Under the pieces are notes generated by a model. The model did no database searches. It was given only the letters and a program-made list of their open reading frames with translations, and was not told the origin of the DNA. The translations under genes were made by a program, and so were the position numbers. A stretch of DNA of 64,000 bases from Daejeonella sp. (GTDB taxonomy: Bacteria; Bacteroidota; Bacteroidia; Sphingobacteriales; Sphingobacteriaceae): contig NZ_JAFEIG010000011.1 in assembly GCF_017495225.1 (NCBI RefSeq), forward strand, positions 1-64,000. The letters are read 5' to 3'. Below, piece by piece: positions 35,280-44,857 of this stretch (positions are counted from its first letter, which is position 1; each line of letters starts with the position of its first letter).

Positions 35280-36542
35280 CTATTTCCCTCGAATAATTAT
35301 TACTGGATCAACTTTACTAGCCTTGCGAGCAGGAAAATATCCGGCAAAATAGGTGGTAACGATTGAAAAAACTACTCCAATCATATAAAATCTAGGATTA
35401 TAATTAATTGGATAGGTTTTAATAGTTGGCAATGCTGAGGTATTAAAAGGTATTTGATCAATAGACCATGACATGCCAAGTCCCAAAAGCAAGCCCAAAG
35501 CACCACCCAAAATACCAATTGTTAAAGCAATTCCGATAAAAATCCGGTTTACGTCCTTGCCAGAAAATCCAGTAGCCTTTAAAATAGCAATCGAATCCAT
35601 TTTCTCGTAAATCATCATATTGAGGATATTGTAAATACCAAATCCAGCAACAATCAGTAAGGTAATCCCAACCGAATAAGAAATAAGAGTACGAACTGTG
35701 CTACCTGTTTCAAATTGAGAATTTGCAGTCTGAATATCAATAGCATCCACATCAAATAAATTTTGATATTCCTTGGCTAATGAAGGCGCCAAATTAATAT
35801 CATTTAGCTTAATTTGAATATCGGTAATATATGAGCCCGACTCACCCAAAAGTTTCTGTGTAGTGCTAATAGATGCATAACTTTGTGCATTATCAATATC
35901 TTGCAATCCCGATTGAAAAAAACCAACCACCTTTAGCTTAACACGCTCTCCTCTTGAGGTAGTAACTTGAATCATGTCACCTATATTGGCCAACATTTTC
36001 TCAGCCAAACCTTTGCCCAAAATAATACTGTTCGGCGTATTCTTTAAATCTATATAATTCCCATCAGTAACATAATCCTGAAATAAAAAGAGCTTATTCT
36101 CTGCCTCAACATCAATCCCATTTATGGCACCAGTTAAATCAATGGCTCCGATATTAAAAAAAACTTGAGTAATAATTTTAGGTGCTATGCCTGATACTCT
36201 TAAATCCGACTTTAAAAAATTCATAATCGCATCATTATTATAAATTTGAAGTCGCTCTTTTTTAGGCTTTACCGAACTAATAAAATTATGATGCGATTTA
36301 TAAGTTTCTGATAAATCTATCGGCTGCAAATTAGATGGCCTAATTTCATTATACAAACGAATATGAGCCGTACGATTGATAATTAATCCATCTAGCAAAT
36401 CATTTAAACCCGACATGAAACTGAGTAAGGTAATGAACATAGCGATACTAAAAGTAACACCAACCCCAGCAACAATTGTTTGCTTTAATCTTGCAACTAA
36501 TAATGAACCTGAAATACTTACCAATAGTTTAAAATTCATCAT
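35280..36542 (-). CDS. FtsX-like ABC permease (MacB/LolC type)
   Basis: A 420-aa membrane protein: an N-terminal span (about 15-40), a long periplasmic domain (about 45-285), then three C-terminal spans (TVRTLISYSVGITLLIVAGF; GIALTIGILGGALGLLLGLG; MIGVVFSIVTTYFAGYFPA) of the FtsX family. It acts with the adjacent ATPase and the adaptor to extrude something across the envelope. Its 5' end overlaps the adaptor gene's stop by four bases (ATGA). Confidence 0.85.
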   Translation of the reverse strand: MMNFKLLVSISGSLLVARLKQTIVAGVGVTFSIAMFITLLSFMSGLNDLLDGLIINRTAHIRLYNEIRPSNLQPIDLSETYKSHHNFISSVKPKKERLQIYNNDAIMNFLKSDLRVSGIAPKIITQVFFNIGAIDLTGAINGIDVEAENKLFLFQDYVTDGNYIDLKNTPNSIILGKGLAEKMLANIGDMIQVTTSRGERVKLKVVGFFQSGLQDIDNAQSYASISTTQKLLGESGSYITDIQIKLNDINLAPSLAKEYQNLFDVDAIDIQTANSQFETGSTVRTLISYSVGITLLIVAGFGIYNILNMMIYEKMDSIAILKATGFSGKDVNRIFIGIALTIGILGGALGLLLGLGMSWSIDQIPFNTSALPTIKTYPINYNPRFYMIGVVFSIVTTYFAGYFPARKASKVDPVIIIRGK

Positions 36543-37615
36543 AAAGGCTTTTTTATCTCATCATCAATGCTAATTCCAGATATAATTTCAACCATTTGAT
36601 AATCCTTTAAACCTGTTTTAACTTTAACTGTATCTCCATTGGACATCACAACACTTGAATCATTTAATAAATAATTCCTTGGAATTAACAATGCCCTTTC
36701 TTTCGATTCAATTAATATACTTGCTTCAAAAGAAACATTGGGATAGATTTTGGCTGGTTTTTCAATAAATTCAGCTTCCACTAAAAAGGTTTTGCTTCTT
36801 TCATCCATCAAAGGGTTTATACGAGTAAGCCTTGCCTCGAAAACTTGATCCTTATAACTATCAAGTTTCACAATAACTTTAAGTCCCGGTTTGACAACTA
36901 AAATATCATATTCATCTACCTGCATCTCCAAAATGAATTGATTTGAAGCACCGATTGTAGCTAATGGACTTTGGGGATTAACCAATTCGCCCTTAGATTT
37001 GGTTAAATTGTAGACTAAACCATCCATCTGACTTTTTAAGATAAAATCTTGTGCCAAACTTTGTGAAATATTAAGGTTTTTCTGAGCCTGACTCGATGCA
37101 AAATTCAATTGACGCTTGAGATCATTATACCTAATTAAAGCCGAATGATAAGCATTTTTTGAATTTTGGAAAGATAATTCACGTTGCTCTAACTCCACTT
37201 TTGTCCCAACACTTTGTTCCCATAATTTCTTCTGCCTAAAAAATAATAAAGAATCATTTTTCAGTTTATTGCTCAAAAAATCTATGGAAGCTTCTGCATC
37301 ATTTAACTTACCCTGATTGGCAGAAAGATTATTAAAATCGGCATTAAGACGCGCATTTTCAAGGTTCAATTGCTGAACTTCATTTGAAACTCGAAGAATT
37401 GGCTGACCAACTTTTACTGAATCACCCTCAGTAACATAAATTTCCTCAATAATTCCGCTAACTGTTGAGTAGGCTTGGTATTGGTTCTTACTTTTTAACA
37501 CTCCTGAAGCATAAACCGATTGTGAAACAGCTTTGATGACAGGTTTAATGGTTTCTTCAGGAGTCTGACATGAATAAAGTAAAACCAGAAATATAAAAAA
37601 AATCTTATTCTTCAT
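36539..37615 (-). CDS. HlyD/MacA-like membrane-fusion lipoprotein
   Basis: A 358-aa adaptor: signal peptide with lipobox LYSC (Cys near 16), a barrel-sandwich start (SGIIEEIYVTEGDSVKVGQPI), a long coiled-coil hairpin (about 75-190) and the closing half (SQMDGLVYNLTKSKGELVNP). The coiled-coil length matches MacA-type adaptors. First gene of the three-gene MacAB-like operon. An outer-membrane TolC partner is not in the window. Confidence 0.85.
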   Translation of the reverse strand: MKNKIFFIFLVLLYSCQTPEETIKPVIKAVSQSVYASGVLKSKNQYQAYSTVSGIIEEIYVTEGDSVKVGQPILRVSNEVQQLNLENARLNADFNNLSANQGKLNDAEASIDFLSNKLKNDSLLFFRQKKLWEQSVGTKVELEQRELSFQNSKNAYHSALIRYNDLKRQLNFASSQAQKNLNISQSLAQDFILKSQMDGLVYNLTKSKGELVNPQSPLATIGASNQFILEMQVDEYDILVVKPGLKVIVKLDSYKDQVFEARLTRINPLMDERSKTFLVEAEFIEKPAKIYPNVSFEASILIESKERALLIPRNYLLNDSSVVMSNGDTVKVKTGLKDYQMVEIISGISIDDEIKKPL

Positions 37616-37827
37616 AAATACTATTTTCTCAAAGCTAAACTATTATTAGCTCACAAAAAATGATTTACATCTCCTTTTTAGCAATTTTTAATCTATAGGG
37701 TAAATGCTTTTTAAATAAAAATTGAACCCCAATGCATCAAATAAAAAATCAATAATATTTTCCGAAATTTATCCAATTGATTGTCCCTAAAAGACAATAA
37801 TTAATTTGACTAGCTTTAAAGCTCAGT

Positions 37828-38949
37828 ATGAAAGAAATTAAAGCCATCATTGCCGCTTACGATAAGATCGATCAAACACAAACACGTGCTGCTCTAGCCA
37901 TTGTTGTACGTGTAGAAGGTTCATCCTATCGCCGTACAGGGGCAAGAATGCTTGTTTTAGATGATGGGACATGGGTTGGCGGAATTAGTGGAGGTTGCCT
38001 AGAAGGCGATGCATTGAAACGCGCGCGACTTGCCATAAACAAATCTGAAGCCTCACTCATTACCTATGATACCAGTGAAGATGATCCTCATCAAATTGGA
38101 GTGGGATTAGGCTGCAATGGCATCATTGATGTCTTGTTTTGCCCAATAAATTTTAATGACCCGAATAACCCTGTTGAAATTTTAAAAAAATGCCTTAAAG
38201 CCAATAGAGAAACCCATACTTTAATTACAATTACGGATTTAAAAGGGGAATATCATGGGATTAAAAAAGGAAATTGTTTTCAATACAATGGTGAAGAAAG
38301 TCTGAAAGAATTTGAAAATTTAAAAACACAACAATCAGTAAATCAGGTAATTAAATCACAAATAACGACTCACAAATCTGGAATTTCAAGCATAGAATTA
38401 GACAATGAAAATAGCATAAGTCTATTCATCGAATTATTAGCTCCCGAAATCCATGTCGTTTTAATGGGGAATCAATATGATGTTTTCCCAATGTGCCGCT
38501 TACTAAAGGAAATTGGCTGGCGCATAAGCATTGTTGCGAATCCATTGAAACTAAATTCCAAAATTGTAGCGCTTGTTGATGAGGTTAAATCGCCTACAGA
38601 ATTTCAAAATATGCTGATTGATGAGCATACAGCCATAATTCTCATGTCGCATGATTTTAAAACTGATAAAATAAACTTACCAAAAGCGCTGAATACCGCC
38701 TCCCCCTACATCGGAATGTTGGGTCCGAAGGTGCGTGCCCAAAAAATATGGGATGAGCTTGCTGAAGAAGGTTTTAGCATCCATGAAGCAGATATGAAAC
38801 GTATTTATGCACCCCTGGGACTTGATATTGGCGCTATAACACCCGAAGAAATCGCTCTTTCAATGGCCGCAGGAATAAGAGCAGCATTTACCGGTAGAGA
38901 TGGTACTTTCTTAAAGTATAGAAAAACACCTATTCACCCAAGAAATTAA
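37828..38949 (+). CDS. xdhC: XdhC-family molybdenum-insertion factor
   Basis: A 373-aa protein: N-terminal XdhC/CoxI motif (VRVEGSSYRRTGARMLVLDDG, GGISGGCLEGDAL) and a C-terminal Rossmann-like domain (about 200-330) with LAPEIHVVLMGNQ. XdhC delivers sulfurated cofactor to xanthine dehydrogenase-type enzymes. It heads an operon of cofactor genes but no molybdoenzyme is in the window. The start ATG follows a 212-base gap without a clear promoter box. Confidence 0.85.
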   Translation: MKEIKAIIAAYDKIDQTQTRAALAIVVRVEGSSYRRTGARMLVLDDGTWVGGISGGCLEGDALKRARLAINKSEASLITYDTSEDDPHQIGVGLGCNGIIDVLFCPINFNDPNNPVEILKKCLKANRETHTLITITDLKGEYHGIKKGNCFQYNGEESLKEFENLKTQQSVNQVIKSQITTHKSGISSIELDNENSISLFIELLAPEIHVVLMGNQYDVFPMCRLLKEIGWRISIVANPLKLNSKIVALVDEVKSPTEFQNMLIDEHTAIILMSHDFKTDKINLPKALNTASPYIGMLGPKVRAQKIWDELAEEGFSIHEADMKRIYAPLGLDIGAITPEEIALSMAAGIRAAFTGRDGTFLKYRKTPIHPRN

Positions 38950-38950
38950 A

Positions 38951-39562
38951 ATGATGGCCACAAAAGACCGAACTTCAAAAAATATCGGAATTATTATTCT
39001 TGCGGCAGGTACATCTGCAAGAATGGGTTCAGCAAAACAATTATTGAGCTATCGTGGTAAAAGCTTGCTTCAACATAGCATAGATACCGCCTTGGATAGT
39101 TTAGCAGAACTAGTGATTGTTGTTCTGGGTGCTAGGAAAGAAATTATTGAACAAGAATTAGATCAATCTAACATTCAGCTAATTGAAAACCCTTTGTGGG
39201 AAAGCGGAATGGCTTCATCGATTAAATTCGGACTTCAAAAACTTAAAATAATGCTCCCAGAGGCCGATGGAGCTATTTTTATGGTCTGCGATCAACCCTT
39301 TGTAAATGCCCAATTATTAAATAAACTTATAGAAAAACACATCACAAGCGGAAAAAACATTGTTGCCAGTAAATATGCAGATACCCTTGGCACCCCTACC
39401 CTTTTCCATCATAGCTTTTTTGATGAACTTTCTAGCCTCGAAGGCGATATTGGCGCTAGATCACTAATAAAAAATTATAAAAACCAAACAGAATCAGTAG
39501 AATTTCAACTTGGAAGTATTGATATTGATACACGAGAAAATTACCTGAAATTACCTAAATAA
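38951..39562 (+). CDS. mocA: MocA-like cytidylyltransferase (molybdenum cofactor)
   Basis: A 203-aa nucleotidyltransferase: IILAAGTSARMGSAKQLLSY is the nucleotide-binding start and MVCDQPFVN the metal-binding Asp motif. Members attach CMP to Mo-molybdopterin for xanthine-dehydrogenase-type enzymes, in keeping with XdhC one base upstream. MobA (GMP) is a less likely alternative given the pairing. Confidence 0.8.
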   Translation: MMATKDRTSKNIGIIILAAGTSARMGSAKQLLSYRGKSLLQHSIDTALDSLAELVIVVLGARKEIIEQELDQSNIQLIENPLWESGMASSIKFGLQKLKIMLPEADGAIFMVCDQPFVNAQLLNKLIEKHITSGKNIVASKYADTLGTPTLFHHSFFDELSSLEGDIGARSLIKNYKNQTESVEFQLGSIDIDTRENYLKLPK

Positions 39563-39575
39563 CGTACTTTTATCC

Positions 39576-40556
39576 ATGCTTGTCGACGGTTTTAACAGAG
39601 TTCATAATTACCTAAGAATATCGCTTACAGATAATTGCAACCTCCGTTGTTTTTATTGTATGCCGGAAGAGGATTATGAATTTACACCGCATTCAAGACT
39701 AATGCAACCTTCTGAAATAGAATTACTTGCAAAAATATTTGTAGAGAATGGCGTCAATAAAATCCGACTTACGGGAGGTGAACCTCTAGTGAGGAAAGAT
39801 GCTGCTGATATCATTTTACGTCTATCAAAGCTTCCTGTATCGCTCACAATGACCACAAATGCAACACGACTACATGATTTTGCAGATGTATTGGAAGAAG
39901 CGAAAATTAAATCCCTAAACATTAGTCTCGATACCCTCGATGCCGATAAATTCCAAATCATTACTCGCAGAGATTCTTTCCAAAAGGTAATCGATAATAT
40001 CCATTTAATGATCAGCAAAAACATTCATGTTAAGGTTAATGTGGTGATTATGAAGGGCTTGAATGATCATGAAATAAATGACTTTATTGAGTGGACCAAA
40101 GATCTCGCAGTACATGTCCGTTTTATAGAATTTATGCCTTTTGAGGGTAACCGCTGGACCAGCAACCAGGTGTTTACTATGGATGATATGTTGCAGCAAA
40201 TCGGCAAAAAATATAACCCTATACGCTTAAAAGACGATATTAACGATACCGCAAAGAAATTTGCTATTGAGGGCCATCAAGGTACATTTGCTATCATCAG
40301 CACCATGAGTGCACCATTTTGCAGTACTTGTAACCGCATGCGACTAACAGCAGATGGGAAAATGAAAAATTGCCTCTTTTCACAAAAAGAAACGGATTTA
40401 CTTAGCGCACTTCGTAATGGAGAGGATGTTTTGCCACTCATCCAAGAAAGTATTGCATCGAAAGCGAAGGAACTTGGTGGTCAATTCACGAAAGATTTTG
40501 AGAAAATTCAAGCTGAAGACCTTCAAAATCGCAGTATGATTAGTATTGGTGGCTAA
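39576..40556 (+). CDS. moaA: GTP 3',8-cyclase MoaA
   Basis: A 326-aa radical SAM enzyme that makes the first molybdopterin intermediate. The N-terminal cluster is C21-x3-C25-x2-C28 (DNCNLRCFYCMP), GG near LTGGEPLVR, and the C-terminal cluster is in FCSTCNRMRLT...NCLF. It ends with the Gly-Gly tail (SIGG) needed for GTP handling. It normally works with MoaC, which is absent from this operon. Confidence 0.95.
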   Translation: MLVDGFNRVHNYLRISLTDNCNLRCFYCMPEEDYEFTPHSRLMQPSEIELLAKIFVENGVNKIRLTGGEPLVRKDAADIILRLSKLPVSLTMTTNATRLHDFADVLEEAKIKSLNISLDTLDADKFQIITRRDSFQKVIDNIHLMISKNIHVKVNVVIMKGLNDHEINDFIEWTKDLAVHVRFIEFMPFEGNRWTSNQVFTMDDMLQQIGKKYNPIRLKDDINDTAKKFAIEGHQGTFAIISTMSAPFCSTCNRMRLTADGKMKNCLFSQKETDLLSALRNGEDVLPLIQESIASKAKELGGQFTKDFEKIQAEDLQNRSMISIGG

Positions 40557-40652
40557 AATTTCAGGTATTTTTATAATCCTAGTAGCCAATTCAAGCTTTG
40601 TTAATCATCAATTTTTTATCGAAATTCACAACAAATAAAGAAAAACAGCCAG

Positions 40653-41849
40653 ATGCCCAAAGAGTTAATACCTGTTTCTGAAGCAAAACAACTAATTGAA
40701 GAGCATATCGAGGCAAGCAGTCCCATTCAATTTCATTTAAATGAAGCTGCAGGTTTAATCCTTGCTGAAGAGCTATTTTCTTTGAGCGATTTACCACCAT
40801 TCAATCAATCCTCCATGGATGGTTATGCGCTAAACTTCGAGGAATGGCAAAAACATCAGGAATTACTCATTGACGGCGAGTCGCAAGCAGGCTTAGCCGA
40901 TTTAAAGCCCCTAAAGCCTCAAAGTGCCCGACGAATATTTACCGGTGCAGCAGTCCCGCCCGGTGCAGATACCGTTGTCATGCAGGAAAAAACAAGCATT
41001 TACAATGGTAAATTAAGCATTACAGATCCACAATTAGTGAAAGGTCAGAATGTTAGATTACAAGGCTCTGAAGCTAAAGCCAATGAAATGGCGCTCGAGA
41101 AAAATTCGTATTTAAGTCCGGCGGCTATTGGATTTATCGCCGGACTAGGCATCAACCAAATATTAGCCTACCCACAACCCAGTGTAAGCATTATTCTAAC
41201 TGGAAATGAATTACAAACACCAGGAAAACCACTGCAATTAGGACAGGTTTATGATGCCAATTCCTATGCTTTAAAAGCAGCCTTAAATCAGATAGGTATC
41301 ACCAAGATTAATATTTTATCATCTGAAGATGATTTAGAAATTCTTAGTTCAGTTTTAAAAAGCGCTCTAAACCAAAGTGATTTAGTGTTACTTACAGGGG
41401 GCGTAAGTGTTGGAGATTATGATTTTGTAGTTCAGGCGACTAAAGAAAATGAAGTTGAGCAGATATTCCACAAGATAAAGCAGAAGCCTGGTAAGCCACT
41501 TTTCTTTGGTAAAAAAGGCAAAAAATACATATTTGGCTTACCTGGAAATCCCGCATCGGTTTTAAACTGCTTTTATGAATATGTATATCCAGCCATTGGG
41601 ATATTAAATAATAGCAAGAAAGATCTTATCAAAATTCAAGCGCCACTAAGCAAGTCACAAAAAAAAGCAGCTGGCTTAACTCAATTTTTAAAAGGATATT
41701 ATGATGGTAAAATGGCACATGATCTAAAGGCGCAAGAATCATTTAGGTTAAGCTCTTTTGCCAAGGCAAATTGCTTGATCAAACTAGATGAAAATCAGAC
41801 AGAATTCACTGAGGGTCAAATAGTTGAAATACACCTTTTGCCAGTTTAA
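40653..41849 (+). CDS. moeA: Molybdopterin molybdenumtransferase MoeA
   Basis: A 398-aa enzyme that inserts molybdate into adenylylated molybdopterin. Motifs: PPFNQSSMDGYALN, GAAVPPGADTVVMQE, LTGNELQTPG, LLTGGVSVGDYDF and GLPGNPASVLNCF. It would need an adenylyltransferase (MogA/MoaB), not found here. It follows moaA after 96 bases. Confidence 0.95.
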   Translation: MPKELIPVSEAKQLIEEHIEASSPIQFHLNEAAGLILAEELFSLSDLPPFNQSSMDGYALNFEEWQKHQELLIDGESQAGLADLKPLKPQSARRIFTGAAVPPGADTVVMQEKTSIYNGKLSITDPQLVKGQNVRLQGSEAKANEMALEKNSYLSPAAIGFIAGLGINQILAYPQPSVSIILTGNELQTPGKPLQLGQVYDANSYALKAALNQIGITKINILSSEDDLEILSSVLKSALNQSDLVLLTGGVSVGDYDFVVQATKENEVEQIFHKIKQKPGKPLFFGKKGKKYIFGLPGNPASVLNCFYEYVYPAIGILNNSKKDLIKIQAPLSKSQKKAAGLTQFLKGYYDGKMAHDLKAQESFRLSSFAKANCLIKLDENQTEFTEGQIVEIHLLPV

Positions 41850-41855
41850 ATAGCA

Positions 41856-42590
41856 ATGGAAAGCATCTATATTTTTTATGTTTTACTTTTTATTGTTGCA
41901 TTTTTATATGCCTCTGTAGGGCATGGTGGTGCCAGTGGCTATTTGGCATTAATGGCAATCTATGCTGTTAGTCCCGAAGTAATGAAACCCACCGCACTCC
42001 TACTCAATCTTTTTGTATCGCTTACCGCATTCATACAATTTTACCGTGGGAAGCATTTCAAATGGCCAATTTTCCTCCCACTTGCGCTTGCATCTATCCC
42101 AATGGCATTTTTAGGTGGGATGATTAGTTTAGATGCCGATATTTACAAAAAAGTACTGGGAATACTCCTACTCATTCCCGTTTTTAGATTCCTCATCTAT
42201 AAAAACAGTGAGGCACAAGATTTACAAAAAAACACCATTTTTCTCTCCATTTTAATAGGTGCAGGAATAGGTTTCCTTTCGGGATTAATAGGCATTGGAG
42301 GCGGAATTATTCTTTCGCCGGTGTTATTATTGCTGCGCTGGACTGACCAAAAACAAACTGCTGCTATCAGTGCATTATTTATTTTCGTAAATTCGTGTTC
42401 GGGATTAGCAGGCCATCTATACAAAGGCATTAATTTTAGTCCGGATATGATAAGTTATGTTGGCATTGCCTTTGTCGGCGGACTATTAGGTTCTTATTTA
42501 GGGTCCTTGAAATTCAATCAGAATATATTGAAGAACACCCTGGCAATTGTGCTATTGGTGGCGGGACTAAAACTAATTTTCACCTCTTAA
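41856..42590 (+). CDS. TSUP (TauE/SafE) family permease
   Basis: A 244-aa membrane protein with about eight spans and the TSUP repeat: YASVGHGGASGYLALMAIY and FLSGLIGIGGGIILSP. Such carriers export sulfite or import sulfonates or sulfate-like anions. Its position between moeA and moaD suggests handling of a sulfur species linked to molybdoenzyme activity; a molybdate role is possible but without precedent I can cite. Confidence 0.85.
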   Translation: MESIYIFYVLLFIVAFLYASVGHGGASGYLALMAIYAVSPEVMKPTALLLNLFVSLTAFIQFYRGKHFKWPIFLPLALASIPMAFLGGMISLDADIYKKVLGILLLIPVFRFLIYKNSEAQDLQKNTIFLSILIGAGIGFLSGLIGIGGGIILSPVLLLLRWTDQKQTAAISALFIFVNSCSGLAGHLYKGINFSPDMISYVGIAFVGGLLGSYLGSLKFNQNILKNTLAIVLLVAGLKLIFTS

Positions 42591-42600
42591 AAGCTTAAAT

Positions 42601-42834
42601 ATGAAAGTTGAACTTACGCTTTTCGGACAGTTGGCAGATATCGCAGGAAGAACAAAATTCCAACTCCAAGATATTCCAGACACGGATACACTTCAAAAGA
42701 AAATTCATGAAATGTATCCTGAAATGGCAAATATGAGCTATAGCATTGCGGTGAATAAAAAGACTATTCATGAAAATACAGTTTTTGAAGGAGATGCAAA
42801 TGTGGCATTATTACCACCTTTTTCTGGAGGATAA
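42601..42834 (+). CDS. moaD: MoaD-like molybdopterin synthase small subunit
   Basis: A 77-aa ubiquitin-fold sulfur carrier ending PPFSGG, the Gly-Gly that is adenylated and thiocarboxylated. It starts MKVELTLFGQLADIAG. It is followed two bases later by the MoeB-like activator, and two genes later by moaE, the large subunit it pairs with. Confidence 0.9.
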   Translation: MKVELTLFGQLADIAGRTKFQLQDIPDTDTLQKKIHEMYPEMANMSYSIAVNKKTIHENTVFEGDANVALLPPFSGG

Positions 42835-42836
42835 AT

Positions 42837-43952
42837 ATGAGCAAAGCAGCTAAAAATGAACGATATGCCCGACAAATATCCTTGAAAGAATTGGGTGAAG
42901 CCGGGCAGGACAAATTAAAAAATGCCAAGGTTTTAATTATTGGTGCTGGTGGCTTGGGATGCCCAGCAATGATGTATCTCGCTGGTGCAGGAATAGGCAA
43001 TTTGGGCATAGTAGACTTTGATTTAGTAAGGCTTAGCAACCTCCACCGACAAATTTTATTTTCTGTAAATGATATCGGGCAATCAAAAGCAAAGCGTGCG
43101 GCAGAGGTATTGAAACAGATAAACCCAGATATTGAAATTCATGTATTTAATGAAGAATTAAGCAATTCCAATGCATTGAATATTTTGTCGGATTTCGATA
43201 TCATTCTCGATGGAACAGATAATTTTTCGAGCCGCTACTTGATAAATGACGCTTGTGTACTACTCAATAAAACACTCGTTTATGGCGCTATTTCACGGTT
43301 TGAGGGACAGTTAGCTGTCTTTAACAGTACAAAATCAAGTCCTGAGGACAGAGTAAATTACCGCGACCTTTTCCCCTTAGCTCCCGCAGATCATGAAGTA
43401 TTAAACTGTGCCGAAGCAGGTGTAATTGGGGTGCTACCAGGAATTATTGGCACTATGATGGCCAATGAAACGATCAAACTAATTACAGGAATTGGAGAAG
43501 CATTAATCAACCGACTACTCACTTATAACTCTTTAAATAACCATTTTTTTGAATTGGAATTGACTCCAAGAGCGGAAACAAATAAAATGATTCCTAAGGG
43601 AATTAGCGAATTTGAATCCTTTAGTTATAAAGCTTTTTGCAGAATAAATTCAACATTTGATTTGTCTTATGAGAATTTTGAGCCCATGATTAAGAATGGC
43701 AATATTCAAATTATAGATGTTCGTGAAAGTGGTGAAGCGCCTGATATTGAGCACATTAACCACATAAATATTCCATTGAGTAAATTAAAAGAACAAATTC
43801 CGGAGATTGATGCGAAAACCATTGTACTTTTATGTCAAACAGGTAAACGCAGCACGGTAGCGGCAGAAATATTGAGCCAACATTATGGTAAATCGCGCAA
43901 AATATTTAGCCTTAAAGATGGAATCGCCGCATGGCAAAAAGAAAATAATTAA
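42837..43952 (+). CDS. moeB: MoeB-rhodanese fusion (MoaD activator)
   Basis: A 371-aa fusion: a ThiF/MoeB adenylation domain (IIGAGGLGCPAMMYLAGAG, DLVRLSNLHRQILF, DGTDNFSSRYLINDAC) and a C-terminal rhodanese (about 275-371) with the active Cys in LLCQTGKRST. The first Cys pair of the zinc motif (CxxC in most MoeB, as in CYRCLF) is replaced by NYRDLF, so this member may lack the usual zinc. The rhodanese probably supplies the sulfur for MoaD thiocarboxylate. Confidence 0.9.
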   Translation: MSKAAKNERYARQISLKELGEAGQDKLKNAKVLIIGAGGLGCPAMMYLAGAGIGNLGIVDFDLVRLSNLHRQILFSVNDIGQSKAKRAAEVLKQINPDIEIHVFNEELSNSNALNILSDFDIILDGTDNFSSRYLINDACVLLNKTLVYGAISRFEGQLAVFNSTKSSPEDRVNYRDLFPLAPADHEVLNCAEAGVIGVLPGIIGTMMANETIKLITGIGEALINRLLTYNSLNNHFFELELTPRAETNKMIPKGISEFESFSYKAFCRINSTFDLSYENFEPMIKNGNIQIIDVRESGEAPDIEHINHINIPLSKLKEQIPEIDAKTIVLLCQTGKRSTVAAEILSQHYGKSRKIFSLKDGIAAWQKENN

Positions 43953-43954
43953 GC

Positions 43955-44398
43955 ATGTCAGAAAGAAAAATTAAAAATATTTTTAGTCAGGGGCCAATTC
44001 CAGCCACATTTATCGCTGAAAGCATACAAAAGCATAGTTCGCAGACAGCCATTGGCGGGCATAGCATTTTTCTGGGACAGGTAAGAGCCGACGAAACTGA
44101 ACAAGGCAAGGTAAAGGCTATCGATTATACTGCATTTGAAGAAATGGCACTCGAAAAAATGCATCAAATCCGTGAAGAAATCTTCGCGAAATACCCAATT
44201 ACCTGCATGCACGTTCATCATAGTCTGGGGCAAGTCCAAGCCGGCGAAATCTGTTTATTTGTATTTAGCTCATCGGCACATCGAAAAGCAGCAATTGATT
44301 CATGCAATGAAATTGTGGAGCGAATAAAAGCCGAATTACCTATTTGGGGCAAAGAAATTATGGAGAATGACTCCCACCAATGGAAAGTTAATAAATAA
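43955..44398 (+). CDS. moaE: MoaE molybdopterin synthase large subunit
   Basis: A 147-aa subunit that inserts sulfur from MoaD into precursor Z. Visible motifs: IFLGQVRADE, LEKMHQIREE and HSLGQVQAGE, with the active Lys in LPIWGKEIME near residue 131. It starts two bases after the MoeB-rhodanese stop, and its stop shares one base (TAATG) with the next gene's start. Confidence 0.9.
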   Translation: MSERKIKNIFSQGPIPATFIAESIQKHSSQTAIGGHSIFLGQVRADETEQGKVKAIDYTAFEEMALEKMHQIREEIFAKYPITCMHVHHSLGQVQAGEICLFVFSSSAHRKAAIDSCNEIVERIKAELPIWGKEIMENDSHQWKVNK

Positions 44399-44853
44399 TG
44401 GAAAGTCAAGTAAATAGTCCACAAGAATACATCAAAACCTTAAACCTTGAGAGACAAGAAGCTTTAATTCTACTCAGAAAAACCATTCTTGAACATTTAC
44501 CAGCAGGTTTTACTGAAGAAATGTCTTATGGTATGATCGGATATGTAGTTCCACATTCAATTTATCCAGCAGGTTATCATTCTAATCCCAAATTACCGCT
44601 TCCATTTATCAGTATCGCCTCTCAAAAGAGTCATATTGCCCTGTATCACATGGGTTTATACGCTAATCAAGAGCTTTTAGAATGGTTTATTTCAGAATAT
44701 GAGAAGCATTCCAAATCTAAAATTGACATAGGGAAAAGCTGTATTAGATTTAAGAAAATAGAGCAAATACCCTATCCATTAATTGCAGAACTCGTTTCTA
44801 AAATGACGGTTAAGAATTGGATTTCTATCTATGAAAGCACAGTTAGAAGCTAA
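44398..44853 (+). CDS. DUF1801 domain protein
   Basis: A 151-aa protein of the YdhG/DUF1801 type (EEMSYGMIGYVVPHSIYP, PFISIASQKSHIALYHMGLY). Function undefined. It is translationally coupled to moaE by a TAATG overlap but need not be part of cofactor synthesis. A second, related domain is in the 15502-16119 gene. Confidence 0.8.
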   Translation: MESQVNSPQEYIKTLNLERQEALILLRKTILEHLPAGFTEEMSYGMIGYVVPHSIYPAGYHSNPKLPLPFISIASQKSHIALYHMGLYANQELLEWFISEYEKHSKSKIDIGKSCIRFKKIEQIPYPLIAELVSKMTVKNWISIYESTVRS

Positions 44854-44857
44854 TTAT

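Noticed and set aside
34598..37615. Lipoprotein-release LolCDE operon
   Set aside because: The three genes include a HlyD-type adaptor with a long coiled coil, which suits a MacAB-like exporter, and LolE is absent.
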